The notes: generated by a model from the sequence alone, not told the origin. A DNA stretch of 64,000 nucleotides from JAOUGY01 sp963825585 (GCA_963825585.1 CAWGTX010000001.1:310001-374000), one strand, 5' to 3'. Numbered from the stretch's first letter, positions 36,892 to 45,874 are shown. Translations and numbers: made by a program.

Positions 36892-38115
36892 ATGGCGACA
36901 CCCGACGAAGTCGACGTGTGGGTGGGTTTCGACGTCGGCAAGGAGTTCCACCATGTCGCGGTGCTCGACGACGACGGCACCGTGTTGTTCGATCGTCGCG
37001 TCACGAACGGTGAGGCGGATCTAGCAGCGGTGCTCGACGACGGCGCCGCCCATGGCACCGTCGGTGTGGTCATCGACCAGCCGGGCTCGCTGGCGCAACT
37101 GCTGTTGGCGCTCACCGGCGACCGTGCGATCCCGGTGGCGTACGTGCCCGGCCTGGTGATGCGCCGAGCCGCTGACCTCTACCCGGGCGAAGCAAAGACC
37201 GACCGCATAGACGCGTTCGTGATTGCTGACACGGCCCGGACCCGCCGCCACCAGGTGCACTGGCTCGGGGTCAACGACGAGCTGTTGGTCCAACTACGAG
37301 TCCTCAACGGTCTCGACATCGACCTCGCCGCTGACGCAACCAGGCAGACCAACCGGCTCCGTGACGCTCTGACCAGCATCTCCCCGGCCCTGGAACGGGC
37401 GATCGGTTCCAAACTCGGCCATCCCGGCGTCCGTGACCTTCTCGCCAAGTATCCAACCCCCACCGCCCTACGCAACGCCGGGAAGACACGAATCCGCGAC
37501 GTCGTGGCCAAACGCTCCCCACGACTCAAAGTCTCGATCACCGAACGAGTCTGGAAAGCACTCCATGAACAAACCGTCACCGTGGGAGCCGAACCCACCA
37601 TCGGACGGGTCATCACCGAACTCGCCATCGAGCTGGACCGGATCCATCAGCGCCGCCACCGACTCGAACAAGAGATCGAAGAGGTGTTCATGGCTCACCC
37701 TCTCGGACAGGTCCTGATCAGCCTGCCGGGGATCGGCGTCAGGACCGGAGCCAGGATCCTCGCAGAGATCGGTGACGGCTCCGGCTTCGCCACCGGCTCC
37801 AAACTCGCCGCCTACGCCGGCCTCGCCCCCGTCACCCGCCAGTCCGGCAAGACCACCAACAGCGAGCATCGCAGCCGCCGAGGGAACCACCGCCTCAAGA
37901 ACGCCATGTTCCTCGCCGCGTTCGCGTCACTACACGACCCCGACTCACGAGCGTTCTACGACCGGAAACGAGCCGAAGGCAAGAAACACAACGCCGCCAT
38001 CATCTGCCTCGCCCGACGCCGCTGCGACGTCATCCTCGCCATGCTCCGAACAGCCACCACCTACCTCACCAGCCAACAACTCGCCGAACGCAACAACACC
38101 AACCAAGCCGCATAA
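36892..38115 (+). CDS. IS110-family transposase
   Basis: 407 residues from ATG 36892 (gaggagacc upstream). The N-terminal RuvC-like domain has GFDVGKEFHHVAVLD, the VVIDQPGS stretch and PGEAKTDRIDAFVIAD. The C-terminal Tnp domain has PGIGVRTGARILAEIGD, KLAAYAGLAPVTRQSGK with the candidate catalytic Ser, and SRRGNHRLKNAMF. It recombines DNA guided by a bridge RNA. The frame is open and all expected blocks are present, so it may be active. Confidence 0.92.
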   Translation: MATPDEVDVWVGFDVGKEFHHVAVLDDDGTVLFDRRVTNGEADLAAVLDDGAAHGTVGVVIDQPGSLAQLLLALTGDRAIPVAYVPGLVMRRAADLYPGEAKTDRIDAFVIADTARTRRHQVHWLGVNDELLVQLRVLNGLDIDLAADATRQTNRLRDALTSISPALERAIGSKLGHPGVRDLLAKYPTPTALRNAGKTRIRDVVAKRSPRLKVSITERVWKALHEQTVTVGAEPTIGRVITELAIELDRIHQRRHRLEQEIEEVFMAHPLGQVLISLPGIGVRTGARILAEIGDGSGFATGSKLAAYAGLAPVTRQSGKTTNSEHRSRRGNHRLKNAMFLAAFASLHDPDSRAFYDRKRAEGKKHNAAIICLARRRCDVILAMLRTATTYLTSQQLAERNNTNQAA

Positions 38116-38140
38116 ACCCCTTGACAAAAACATAGGGACA

Positions 38141-38512
38141 CCCCCCTACCCCGCTCGTTCCTCACGGGGGCCCCTTCCCCCTCTCGCCAGCTCGAGGGGG
38201 ACAAACGTGCTGGGGTTGAAAGCCACGAGAGGAACTCCGCACACGTTCCGGAGCGCGACTTCATGCTCGCGAGGGGAAGGCCCCCAACAGCTTTGTCCCC
38301 CACGGAGTGGGGGAAGGGGCCCCCACGACGAAGGAGCGGGGTAGGGGGGTTGAGAGTCCGCGAGATGAACTCAGTACGCGTTCCGGAGCGCGTGATCATG
38401 CTCGCGAGGGATAGGCCCCCCCTACCCCGCAAGCGGGGGCCCCTTCCCCCTCTCGCAAGCTCGAGGGGGACAAACGTGCTCTTCCCCGTCTCGCACACTC
38501 GAGGGGGACGAG
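38141..38512. repeat. Cluster of 199-bp-type palindromic repeats
   Basis: Contents in order: the right end of the copy split by IS110 (38141-38205), a centre-only fragment (38206-38285), a nearly complete 183-bp copy (38292-38474), and a right-end fragment (38481-38512). The block fills the gap between the transposase and purN and ends ~45 bp before the purN ribosome site. Confidence 0.85.
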
Positions 38513-38568
38513 ACTTCTGGGCGCTGCGGTCCGCCTACACTCGCCCCGCGTCTCAGGGAGGATCTGTC

Positions 38569-39162
38569 ATCGACATCGCCGTGCTGATCTCGGGGTCGGG
38601 CACCAACCTCCAGGCGCTCATCGATGCCCAGCAGGCCGGAGTGCTCGGGGCGCGGATTGCTGTGGTGGTCTCTGACCGGGCGGACGCCAGGGGATTGCAG
38701 CGAGCTTCCGGCGCCGGGATCGCCACCGAGGTGATCTCGTGGAGTTCCGGCCGTGGTGCTTCCACCGAGGCGCTCTGTGACCTGGTGTCGTCCCACGGTG
38801 CCGAGCTGTTGGTCCTGGCGGGGTTCATGAGGATTCTGGGACCTGAGGCGGTTCGTCGCTTCCCCGATCGGATCATCAACATCCATCCGTCGCTCCTGCC
38901 GTCGTTTCCTGGGGCGCATGCCGTGGAACAGGCGCTCGAGTACGGGTCGAAGGTCACCGGGGTCACCGTTCATCTGGTCGACGAAGAGGTCGACCACGGC
39001 CCCGTGATCATCCAGGAAGCGGTCCCGGTGCTCGACGGTGACGATGTAGCGTCCCTCCACCGGCGGATCCAGGAGGCGGAGCATCGGCTGTTCCCGGAGG
39101 CGGTTGCGGCGATGGCGCAGGGGAGGATCAACGTGAGCGGTCGGAAGGTGGTCTGGTCATGA
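38569..39162 (+). CDS. purN: Phosphoribosylglycinamide formyltransferase
   Basis: About 198 residues. ISGSGTNLQALIDA, VISDR-type strand VVVSDRADARGL, the catalytic FMRILGPEAVRRFPDRIINIHPSLLPSFPG and GVTVHLVDEEVDHGPVIIQE follow PurN. It formylates GAR with 10-formyl-THF in purine synthesis. The start is odd: gggagg lies at 38556-38561, but 7 bases on there is ATC (38569), not a standard codon; GTG 38581 is too far and would cut into the first strand. The frame is open upstream into the repeat. It overlaps purH by ATGA. Confidence 0.88.
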   Translation: MDIAVLISGSGTNLQALIDAQQAGVLGARIAVVVSDRADARGLQRASGAGIATEVISWSSGRGASTEALCDLVSSHGAELLVLAGFMRILGPEAVRRFPDRIINIHPSLLPSFPGAHAVEQALEYGSKVTGVTVHLVDEEVDHGPVIIQEAVPVLDGDDVASLHRRIQEAEHRLFPEAVAAMAQGRINVSGRKVVWS

Positions 39163-40685
39163 GTGTCGACGTGGTTGCTGTGAGGCGGGCGCTGGTGTCG
39201 GTCTACGACAAGACCGGACTGGTGGAGTTCTGCGGTCGCCTTCATGGCGCCGGCGTCGAGATCGTGTCCTCCGGGGGGACGGCCTCCGCGCTGGCGTCGG
39301 CAGGGATCCCGGTCACGGCGGTCTCCGATGTCACTGGCCATCCAGAGATCCTCGGGGGCAGGGTGAAGACGCTCCACCCGGCCATCCACGGAGGCATCCT
39401 CGCCGACGTCGGATCCGAGAAGCACCGGGCCGATCTGGCGGCTCACGGCATCGAGCCATTCCAGCTGGTGGTTTCGAACCTGTATCCCTTCAAGCAGGCG
39501 ATCGCCCGGGATGGCGTCACCGAGGCGGAGGCGGTCGAGGAGATCGACATCGGAGGCCCGGCGATGGTGCGGGCCGCTGCCAAGAACCACGGCTGGGTCG
39601 GCATCGTCACGAGCCCGCAGCAGTACGACGACGTGGCCGGCGCCGTCGAGTCGGGCGGCCTCGGGATCGGGCTGCGGAGGCGGTTGGCGGCCGAGGCCTT
39701 CTTCCACACGGCTTCCTACGACGCTGCCATCGTGGGCTGGCTTCACTCCGATGACACCCTGCCCGAGCGGATGGTGCTCCCCCTCGAGCGGCACACTTCG
39801 CTGCGTTACGGCGAGAACCCGCATCAGCCGGGCGCCGCCTATCGGGCGGTCGACCGGCCATCCTGGTGGGAATCGGCCCGAGTGCTCCAAGGCAAGGAGA
39901 TGTCGTTCAACAACTTCATCGACGCCGATGCCGCCTGGAGTCACGTCCAGGCCCATCCCGAAGCGGCCTGCGTGATCGTGAAACACACCAATGCCTGCGG
40001 GGTGGCAACCGGAGAAACCCTGGCGGAGGCGTTCGCCAAGGCCTGGGCGTGTGACCCGACCTCGGCTTTCGGCGGGGTCATCGCCGTGAACAGACCACTC
40101 GATGAGGGGGTGGCTGAGGCGATGCTGGCGGCCGGATTCATCGAAGTTGTGATCGCCCCGGAAGTGGTGGACGAGGCGGCCTTCGCCGACCGGAAGAACC
40201 TCCGGGTGGTGGTGGCCACCGCTCCGCATCGGCCCGGCATCGAACTGCGGTCGAACGACGGAGGCTTCCTGGCGCAGGCATGGGACCGGATCGGTGAGGC
40301 GGAGTGGGCCGTTGCCACCACCCGCCATCCCGACGAGCGTGAATGGCGCGACCTGCGGTTCGCCTGGCGGGTTGCGGCCAACACCAAGTCCAATGCCGTG
40401 GTGGTGGCCCTCGATGGCGCCGCCGTCGGGGTGGGTGCCGGAGACCAGAGCCGCGTCGGTGCCACCGAACGGGCCCTGCGTCAGGCGGGGGCCCGGGCTC
40501 ACGGTGCCGTTGCCGCCTCAGACGCCTTCTTCCCGTTCCGCGACGGACCGGACGCCCTGGCCGCAGCGGGTGTCACCGCAATCATCCAACCAGGCGGGTC
40601 GGTGCGCGACGAGGAAGTCGTGGCCGCCGCCAACGAGCACGGGATGGCCATGGTGTTCACCGGAGAACGTCATTTCCGGCATTGA
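39159..40685 (+). CDS. purH: Bifunctional AICAR formyltransferase/IMP cyclohydrolase
   Basis: 508 residues, standard length. The N-terminal MGS-like cyclohydrolase domain has RALVSVYDKTGLVEF, SSGGTASAL and GGRVKTLHPAIHGGIL. The C-terminal formyltransferase has LRYGENPHQPGA, IVKHTNACGVATG (catalytic Lys-His) and DAFFPFRDGPDALAAAGVTAIIQPGGSVRDEEV. It performs the last two steps to IMP using 10-formyl-THF. The overlap with purN and the nearby folD (10-formyl-THF supply) form a purine/one-carbon cluster. Confidence 0.97.
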   Translation: MSVDVVAVRRALVSVYDKTGLVEFCGRLHGAGVEIVSSGGTASALASAGIPVTAVSDVTGHPEILGGRVKTLHPAIHGGILADVGSEKHRADLAAHGIEPFQLVVSNLYPFKQAIARDGVTEAEAVEEIDIGGPAMVRAAAKNHGWVGIVTSPQQYDDVAGAVESGGLGIGLRRRLAAEAFFHTASYDAAIVGWLHSDDTLPERMVLPLERHTSLRYGENPHQPGAAYRAVDRPSWWESARVLQGKEMSFNNFIDADAAWSHVQAHPEAACVIVKHTNACGVATGETLAEAFAKAWACDPTSAFGGVIAVNRPLDEGVAEAMLAAGFIEVVIAPEVVDEAAFADRKNLRVVVATAPHRPGIELRSNDGGFLAQAWDRIGEAEWAVATTRHPDEREWRDLRFAWRVAANTKSNAVVVALDGAAVGVGAGDQSRVGATERALRQAGARAHGAVAASDAFFPFRDGPDALAAAGVTAIIQPGGSVRDEEVVAAANEHGMAMVFTGERHFRH

Positions 40686-40712
40686 GTCGCGATGGGTGGA
40701 GACCGGAAGCAG

Positions 40713-40807
40713 GTACAACGTTCAACGTAGAACGTAAAACGTACCGAACCACGCTGGACTGGATAGCGACGGTCCGGACGTTCTACGTTGTACGTTCTAC
40801 GTTGTAC
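40713..40807. repeat. Heptad inverted repeat between purH and folD
   Basis: Left arm gtacaac, gttcaac, gtagaac, gtaaaac (40713-40740); right arm gttctac, gttgtac, gttctac, gttgtac (40780-40807); 39-base loop. The first three left units are identical to those of the 15858 element. The direct repeat accgga flanks it (40702-40707, 40806-40811). A short ORF-less relative of the nadA-nadB element. Confidence 0.8.
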
Positions 40808-40864
40808 CGGACATCGACTTCGGTACGACCGTCGTCGTGAGACCTGAGGAGAGGCATCCTGCGG

Positions 40865-41728
40865 ATGAATGATGGACGAGCGAAGGTGTTGGATGGCGGC
40901 GTGGTCGCCGAGGTGGTGTTGACCGAGGTGGCCCAGCGGGTGCATGCGCTTGCCGCCCGGGGCAAGTCCGTGGGTTTGGCGACCATTCTGGTCGGCGACG
41001 ATCCGGCGTCGCATGTGTACGTCCGCAACAAACGGCGTACCGCCGAGCGGGTCGGGATCATGTCGTTCCATCATGAGCTCCCTGCTACCGCCGATCAGGC
41101 AGAGGTCGAGTCGCTCATCGAGTCGTTGAACGAGGACCCCGCAGTCGACGGCATCCTGTTGCAGCTGCCCTTGCCGGGCGCCCTCGACGGCGAGCAGGCC
41201 GTGGAACGGATCCTGCCCTCGAAGGACGCCGATGGGCTCCATCCGATGAACCTCGGCCAGTTGGTGCTGGACCGACCCGGCTTGGCCCCGTGCACTCCCT
41301 CCGGGTCGATCCGAATGCTCGATCACTACGGAATTCCAACCGAAGGGGCGAACGTGGTGGTGGTGGGACGGTCGTTCCTGGTCGGTCGGCCGTTGGCAAT
41401 CCTCCTCGGCGGCAAGGATCGCAACGCCACCGTGACACTTGCCCACTCCCGGACCCGGGACCTCGAAGGGCTCTGCTCCCAGGCCGATATCCTCGTCGCC
41501 GCCATCGGCCGTCCCGAGATGATCACCGCCGATTACGTGAAGCCGGGAGCGGCTGTGATCGATGTCGGTATCAACCGGACCGAGTCGGGCCTGGTGGGCG
41601 ACGTTGCGTTCGAAGCGGTGTCGGCGGTGGCGGGGGCGATCACGCCTGTCCCGGGCGGCGTCGGGAAGATGACCATCGCAATGCTCATGTCGAACACCGT
41701 GACCGCCGCAGAGCACGCCGCCGGCTGA
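40865..41728 (+). CDS. folD: Methylene-THF dehydrogenase/cyclohydrolase
   Basis: 287 residues. ILVGDDPASHVYVRNKRRTAERVGI, ILLQLPLPGALD, KDADGLHPMNLGQL, VVVGRSFLVGRPLAILL, KPGAAVIDVGINR and TPVPGGVGKMTIAML are the FolD signature blocks in order. It interconverts 5,10-methylene-THF and 10-formyl-THF with NADP, supplying PurN and PurH encoded just upstream. An AGGAG lies 14 bases before ATG 40865, rather far. Confidence 0.96.
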   Translation: MNDGRAKVLDGGVVAEVVLTEVAQRVHALAARGKSVGLATILVGDDPASHVYVRNKRRTAERVGIMSFHHELPATADQAEVESLIESLNEDPAVDGILLQLPLPGALDGEQAVERILPSKDADGLHPMNLGQLVLDRPGLAPCTPSGSIRMLDHYGIPTEGANVVVVGRSFLVGRPLAILLGGKDRNATVTLAHSRTRDLEGLCSQADILVAAIGRPEMITADYVKPGAAVIDVGINRTESGLVGDVAFEAVSAVAGAITPVPGGVGKMTIAMLMSNTVTAAEHAAG

Positions 41729-41732
41729 AACC

Positions 41733-42944
41733 GTGCAGACCTCCCGAGCGAACGTCTCGACCCGGCTCCGGTTGCTCGCCCCACTCGTGGTGGTGGCGCT
41801 GGCCATGCTCGGCCCGATGGCGGGGGCCCAGGAACTCCCTCCCGGTGGAACCTTCGTCGACGACGATGCATCGGTGCATCAGCCGGCGATCGAAGCCCTG
41901 GTGGCTGCCGGGATCACGTCCGGATGTTCCACCGTTGGGCCGAGGTTCTGTCCTGACGTCCCCGTGACGAGAGGCCAGATGGCTGCGTTTCTCCGGCGTG
42001 CTCTGGAACTTCCGGCGGCCGATTCGGATCCTGGGTTCACCGACATGGTCGACTCCGTGTTCGGTGCCGACATCTCCTCGGTGGCCGCCATCGGCATCAC
42101 CAGGGGATGTGACCCGCCTGCCAACTCGAGATTCTGCCCCGATGCGACCGTCACGCGTGGCCAGATGGCGGCCTTCCTGGTGCGGGGACTGGGACTCGGT
42201 GATGCCGAGTCGCCCGGTCGCTTCGTCGACGTGGGCGGATCGGTGTTCGCCTCAGACATCGAACGGGTCGCCGCAGCCGGGATCACTTTGGGATGCAACC
42301 CACCCGACAACGACCGGTTCTGTCCTGACGACGTCGTCACCAGAGGGCAGATGGCGACGTTCCTGGTGCGGGCGCTTCAACTACCGGTTGGCGAGGTCCC
42401 GAACCGGCCGGCCACCGTGGAGGTGGTCGCCCGGGAGACGTGGGGTGCCCAACCGGCACGGGGCGGGCTTCGTGCCCATGACATCGTTCAGCTGACGGTG
42501 CACCACTCGGGTTCGCCTGCGGCCGGGGCGAGCGGGCCTGCGGCGTTCCAGGGGTGGCAGAACTACCACTTCTCGCTCGGGTGGCCGGATCTGGCTTACC
42601 ACTTCATCGTAGGGCGAGATGGACGTGTCTACGAGGGTCGTCCCTACACGGCCGCCGGCGACACGGCCACCGACTACGACCCGGCCGGTCACTTTCTCGT
42701 GGTGGTGGAAGGCGACTACCGGACCGAGGAACTCGACGACGGACAGTTCGAGGCGATGGCGAAGCTGCTGGCGTGGGCGGCGGTGGAGTTCGACGTTTCC
42801 CCCAACACGATCAGCGGGCATCGGGACCACGCCTCCACCAGCTGCCCTGGCGAGAACATCCAGCGCTTCATCGACGACGGTTCGCTGGAACGAAGGGTTG
42901 CAGAGCTCATCGAGGCCGGCGGGGTGTCGATGACGGCGAGTTGA
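41733..42944 (+). CDS. Secreted N-acetylmuramoyl-L-alanine amidase with three SLH-type repeats
   Basis: 403 residues from GTG 41733. Signal peptide (LLAPLVVVALAMLGPMAGAQ), then three SLH-like repeats (~40-215). Each contains FVD...SVF..DI..VAA.GIT.GC, a second Cys in RFCPD, and VTRGQMAAFLVRAL. The C-terminal Amidase_2/PGRP domain has the zinc ligands in LTVHHSG and GHRDHASTSCPG, with YHFIVGRDGRVYEGRP between. It is expected to bind the wall or S-layer and cleave the stem peptide from MurNAc. Confidence 0.92.
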   Translation: MQTSRANVSTRLRLLAPLVVVALAMLGPMAGAQELPPGGTFVDDDASVHQPAIEALVAAGITSGCSTVGPRFCPDVPVTRGQMAAFLRRALELPAADSDPGFTDMVDSVFGADISSVAAIGITRGCDPPANSRFCPDATVTRGQMAAFLVRGLGLGDAESPGRFVDVGGSVFASDIERVAAAGITLGCNPPDNDRFCPDDVVTRGQMATFLVRALQLPVGEVPNRPATVEVVARETWGAQPARGGLRAHDIVQLTVHHSGSPAAGASGPAAFQGWQNYHFSLGWPDLAYHFIVGRDGRVYEGRPYTAAGDTATDYDPAGHFLVVVEGDYRTEELDDGQFEAMAKLLAWAAVEFDVSPNTISGHRDHASTSCPGENIQRFIDDGSLERRVAELIEAGGVSMTAS

Positions 42945-42953
42945 CCGGGGGGT

Positions 42954-43073
42954 TCAGAGCGAGTGCTCGCTCTTGGCAGCCTGGAAGGCCTTGAGGGCCA
43001 ACCAGCGCCCTTCCGCTGCCAGGGAGGTCTGTAGAGGCCAGGTGTTGGGGTCGATCGGGCGGAAACGGGGGCC
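42954..43073 (-). other. In-frame coding extension beyond the TGA of the helix-hairpin-helix gene
   Basis: Directly after the TGA at 43074-43076 the same frame continues for 39 codons: GPRFRPIDPNTWPLQTSLAA, then EGRWLALKAFQAAKSEHSL and a second TGA at 42954-42956. As I recall the family, a DP.TWP.Q..LAA.G.W..LK.LQ stretch normally completes these helix-hairpin-helix C-termini, so the first TGA appears to split a conserved domain. Confidence 0.65.
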
Positions 43074-43601
43074 TCAGGCATCGAGGATGCGGCGGATGGC
43101 GTCGGAGCTCTCACTGGCCAGCTTCTCGAAGGTGGTGATCCCGTGCTCGGCCAGCAGTTCCGCCACCTTGGGGCCAACACCGTGAAGCATTGTCAGGTCA
43201 TCGGTCTCGGTCCACGGTGCTGGAACCGCCCTTGGTGTCCCGGTCGCACTGGTCCACGGGTCGCTCGCCGTCACGTGCGCCAGGGGAGAGGCTTCGAAAC
43301 CTGACACCGCCGCCTGCACGGACTCCGGCTCCGGTTCCGGCTCGGGTTCGGGTTCCGGCTCGGGTTCGGGCTGGGGTTCGGGTTCAGGCTCGGGTTCAGG
43401 CTCCGGGGCTGTGCTGCGAGCGGCCACCAATTCGGCTTCCATCGCTGCGAGGCGTTGCAGGAACGCTTCGTCGCCTCTCGCCAGCTTCTGGGCCCATGAA
43501 CGCTCGACCTCGACGAGGCGTTTCCGTGACGCCGATCGCTCCAACCAGCGCGTCAGGAGAGACCCAACGCCCAGGCCGAGGACCAACATGACCCGTTCCA
43601 C
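43074..43601 (-). CDS. Membrane-anchored helix-hairpin-helix protein, split by in-frame TGA
   Basis: About 175 residues from GTG 43601 (AAAGGGG upstream). One N-terminal helix (VMLVLGLGVGSLLTRWL), a short coiled coil (~25-60), a linker of tandem Pro-Glu pairs (~63-90), and a C-terminal HhH motif DLTMLHGVGPKVAELLAEHGITTFEKLASES. HhH motifs bind DNA or mediate contacts; here the protein is tethered to the membrane, so the role is open. The frame meets TGA after RILDA but the family's expected continuation follows in frame (see the extension entry). It may be a recent nonsense mutation, readthrough, or a sequence error. Confidence 0.7.
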   Translation of the reverse strand: MERVMLVLGLGVGSLLTRWLERSASRKRLVEVERSWAQKLARGDEAFLQRLAAMEAELVAARSTAPEPEPEPEPEPQPEPEPEPEPEPEPEPESVQAAVSGFEASPLAHVTASDPWTSATGTPRAVPAPWTETDDLTMLHGVGPKVAELLAEHGITTFEKLASESSDAIRRILDA

Positions 43602-43733
43602 GTTCACAACCCCTTTCGGCGCCAGGAAAGGTACCTGCTTCACGTTGTTCGCACAGCATCCGTAGCTCCTGGCCATCGCCTGCAATCGTTCGCACTACTC
43701 TTGAGGACTCCCAATTCTCAAGGAGATCACGCC

Positions 43734-44936
43734 ATGGCCGCACCCATCACGATGGGATCCGATGGACTCCAGGTCCCAGACGAGCCGATCATTCCGTTCA
43801 TCGAGGGTGACGGTATCGGTCCGGACATCTGGGCGGCGTCGGTACGAGTGTTCGACTCGGCCGTTGCCAAGGCGTACGGGAGCGACCGTCGGCTCGCCTG
43901 GAAGGAAGTACTGGCGGGCGAGAAGGCGTTCAACGCCACCGGCGCATGGCTGCCCGACGAGACCATCGACTCCTTTCGTGAGCTGCTGGTGGGCATCAAA
44001 GGTCCGCTGACCACGCCGGTGGGTGGCGGCATCCGCTCCCTGAACGTGGCCGTGCGTCAAACCCTCGATCTCTACGCGTGCGTCCGTCCGGTCCGTTGGT
44101 TCCAGGGAGTGCCGTCGCCGGTCCTCGAGCCGGAGAAGGTCGACATGGTCATTTTCCGGGAGAACACCGAGGACGTGTACGCCGGTAAGGAGCTCGAGGC
44201 GAATACCGAGGGCTCCGCCAAGCTGCTGGCCTTCCTCGAGGCCGAGTTCGGGTGGGTCATCAAGCCCGATTCGGCGCTTGGGCTCAAGCCGGTGTCCGTG
44301 TCGGGTTCGAAGCGACTCATTCGGGCCGCCATCAACTACGCCTTGGCGAACAACCGGAAGTCGGTGACCCTGGTCCACAAGGGAAACATCATGAAGTTCA
44401 CCGAAGGTGCCTTCCGGAACTGGGGCTACGACCTCGTCAGGGACGAGTTCTCGGATGTGGCCGTGTCCTGGGAGGACTGTGGCGGCGATCCGGGCGACAA
44501 GCTCCTGGTCAAGGATGTCATCGCCGATGCCATGTTCCAGCAGGTCCTCACCCGGCCCAACGAGTACGACGTCATCGCCACGATGAACCTCAACGGCGAC
44601 TACATCTCCGATGAACTCGCAGCCCAGGTCGGTGGTATCGGCATCGCCCCCGGAGCCAACATCAACTACGTGACCGGTCACGCGGTGTTCGAGGCGACCC
44701 ACGGCACCGCTCCGAAATACTCCGGACTGGACAAGGTGAACCCCGGTTCGGTCATGTTGTCGGGCGAGATGATGCTGCGCTTCCTGGGCTGGACCGAGGC
44801 GGCCGATCTGATCATCTCCAGTCTCGAGAAGACCATCGCCGACAAGATCGTCACCTACGACTTCGCCCGCATGACCGAAGGCGCCACCGAGGTACGTACC
44901 TCGCAGTTCGCCGACGCCATGATCGAGCGGATGTGA
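43734..44936 (+). CDS. icd: Isocitrate dehydrogenase (NADP-type)
   Basis: 400 residues, the dimeric E. coli-like class. FIEGDGIGPDIW, LNVAVRQTLDLYACVRPVRW (substrate arginines), FRENTEDVYAGKE, HKGNIMKFTEGAFRNWGYDL and GIAPGANINY...HGTAPKYSGLDKVNPGS are in the expected order. It oxidises isocitrate to 2-oxoglutarate in the TCA cycle; mdh and sucCD are elsewhere in the window. ATG 43734 follows AAGGAG. A longer reading has no support. Confidence 0.96.
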   Translation: MAAPITMGSDGLQVPDEPIIPFIEGDGIGPDIWAASVRVFDSAVAKAYGSDRRLAWKEVLAGEKAFNATGAWLPDETIDSFRELLVGIKGPLTTPVGGGIRSLNVAVRQTLDLYACVRPVRWFQGVPSPVLEPEKVDMVIFRENTEDVYAGKELEANTEGSAKLLAFLEAEFGWVIKPDSALGLKPVSVSGSKRLIRAAINYALANNRKSVTLVHKGNIMKFTEGAFRNWGYDLVRDEFSDVAVSWEDCGGDPGDKLLVKDVIADAMFQQVLTRPNEYDVIATMNLNGDYISDELAAQVGGIGIAPGANINYVTGHAVFEATHGTAPKYSGLDKVNPGSVMLSGEMMLRFLGWTEAADLIISSLEKTIADKIVTYDFARMTEGATEVRTSQFADAMIERM

Positions 44937-44973
44937 GCGGTCGCTGACAGAGCCGCCGTGGCATGATCCACCC

Positions 44974-45867
44974 ATGGAGAGTGGGCTGGTTCGTGTCTCG
45001 CTCGAAGCGGTGGTCGTGGCCGTCACCGACGACCGCCCGAGAATCCTGACGTTGCCGGCCGACGGCAGCACCATGGTGCTGCCGTCGGGCGTGCTGCGCG
45101 TCGAAGCCGACGCCACCCTCGAGCTGGCCATGCGCCGCCTCATCGCCGAGCAGGCCGGGCTGGCGGTCGGTTATGTCGAACAGCTCTACACCTTCGGCGA
45201 CCGGAACCGGTCCCGACGTCGCGGCCGGGGCGAGCCCCGAACCCTCGGTGTTGCCTACCTGGTCCTGACCCGGGAGGCCACCACGTCCGGCCGGTGGGCC
45301 GATTGGTACCACCTGTTCCCGTGGGAGGACCGTCGTCGCGGTGGTGGCGACGTTCGCGTCGATGACGCCATGGAGGCCTGGGCGATGGGCTACGACGATC
45401 GGGCCCGCCGCGTCAGGATCGCGTTCGGTCTCGCCGATACCCCTTGGGACCCCGTGCGCGCCCTCGAACGCTACGAGCTGATGTACGAGGCGAGGCTGCT
45501 CCCGGAGTGGTTCGTCGACCACGAGCAATCGACACCCGACGGGCTGCCCGGGGGAGAGCCGATGGGCTACGACCATCGCCGTGTGGCGGCCACCGCCCTG
45601 TCCCGTCTGCGGGGCAAGTTGACCTACCGGCCGGTTGTGTTCGAGTTGCTGCCCGAGACGTTCACGCTTTCACACCTGCGGCGCACCGTCGAGGCGCTCG
45701 CAGGGCAAAGGGTCCACCCTCAGAACTTCCGGCGACTGGTGGAACGTGGAGGGCTCGTCGAGGGGACGGGTTCGGCCGTCACCACCGGTGGTCGTCCGGC
45801 GGAGCTGTTCAGGTTCAGGCGTGAGGTGCTGACCGAACGACCGCGGGTCGGGGTGGGGCGGCCCTAG
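44974..45867 (+). CDS. Nudix-like protein with winged-helix C-terminus (NrtR-like)
   Basis: 297 residues. The N-terminal Nudix-type fold is recognisable, but the Nudix box is degenerate: where GX5EX7REUXEEXGU is expected one reads GVLRVEADATLELAMRRLIAEQAGL, with RR for RE and EQ for EE, so metal-dependent hydrolysis is unlikely. A C-terminal winged helix (LTYRPVVFELLPETFTLSHLRRTVEALAGQRVHPQNFRRLVERGGLVEGTG) is typical of the NrtR/COG4111 regulators that sense ADP-ribose and control NAD genes. nadABC lie 3.5 kb downstream in the same window. Regulation of them is inference. Confidence 0.75.
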   Translation: MESGLVRVSLEAVVVAVTDDRPRILTLPADGSTMVLPSGVLRVEADATLELAMRRLIAEQAGLAVGYVEQLYTFGDRNRSRRRGRGEPRTLGVAYLVLTREATTSGRWADWYHLFPWEDRRRGGGDVRVDDAMEAWAMGYDDRARRVRIAFGLADTPWDPVRALERYELMYEARLLPEWFVDHEQSTPDGLPGGEPMGYDHRRVAATALSRLRGKLTYRPVVFELLPETFTLSHLRRTVEALAGQRVHPQNFRRLVERGGLVEGTGSAVTTGGRPAELFRFRREVLTERPRVGVGRP

Positions 45868-45874
45868 CCCGGGT

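Larger units (their letters stand above)
36632..38140 (+). mobile_element. IS110-family insertion sequence in a palindromic repeat
   Basis: About 1.51 kb. The ends are deduced from the interrupted repeat: the left flank stops in gaaaggccccc and the right flank resumes cccccctacccc, the sequence that is continuous in copies elsewhere. There are no terminal inverted repeats, as expected for IS110. It holds one transposase gene, ~260 bp of left noncoding sequence and 25 bp on the right. It looks intact. Confidence 0.8.
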
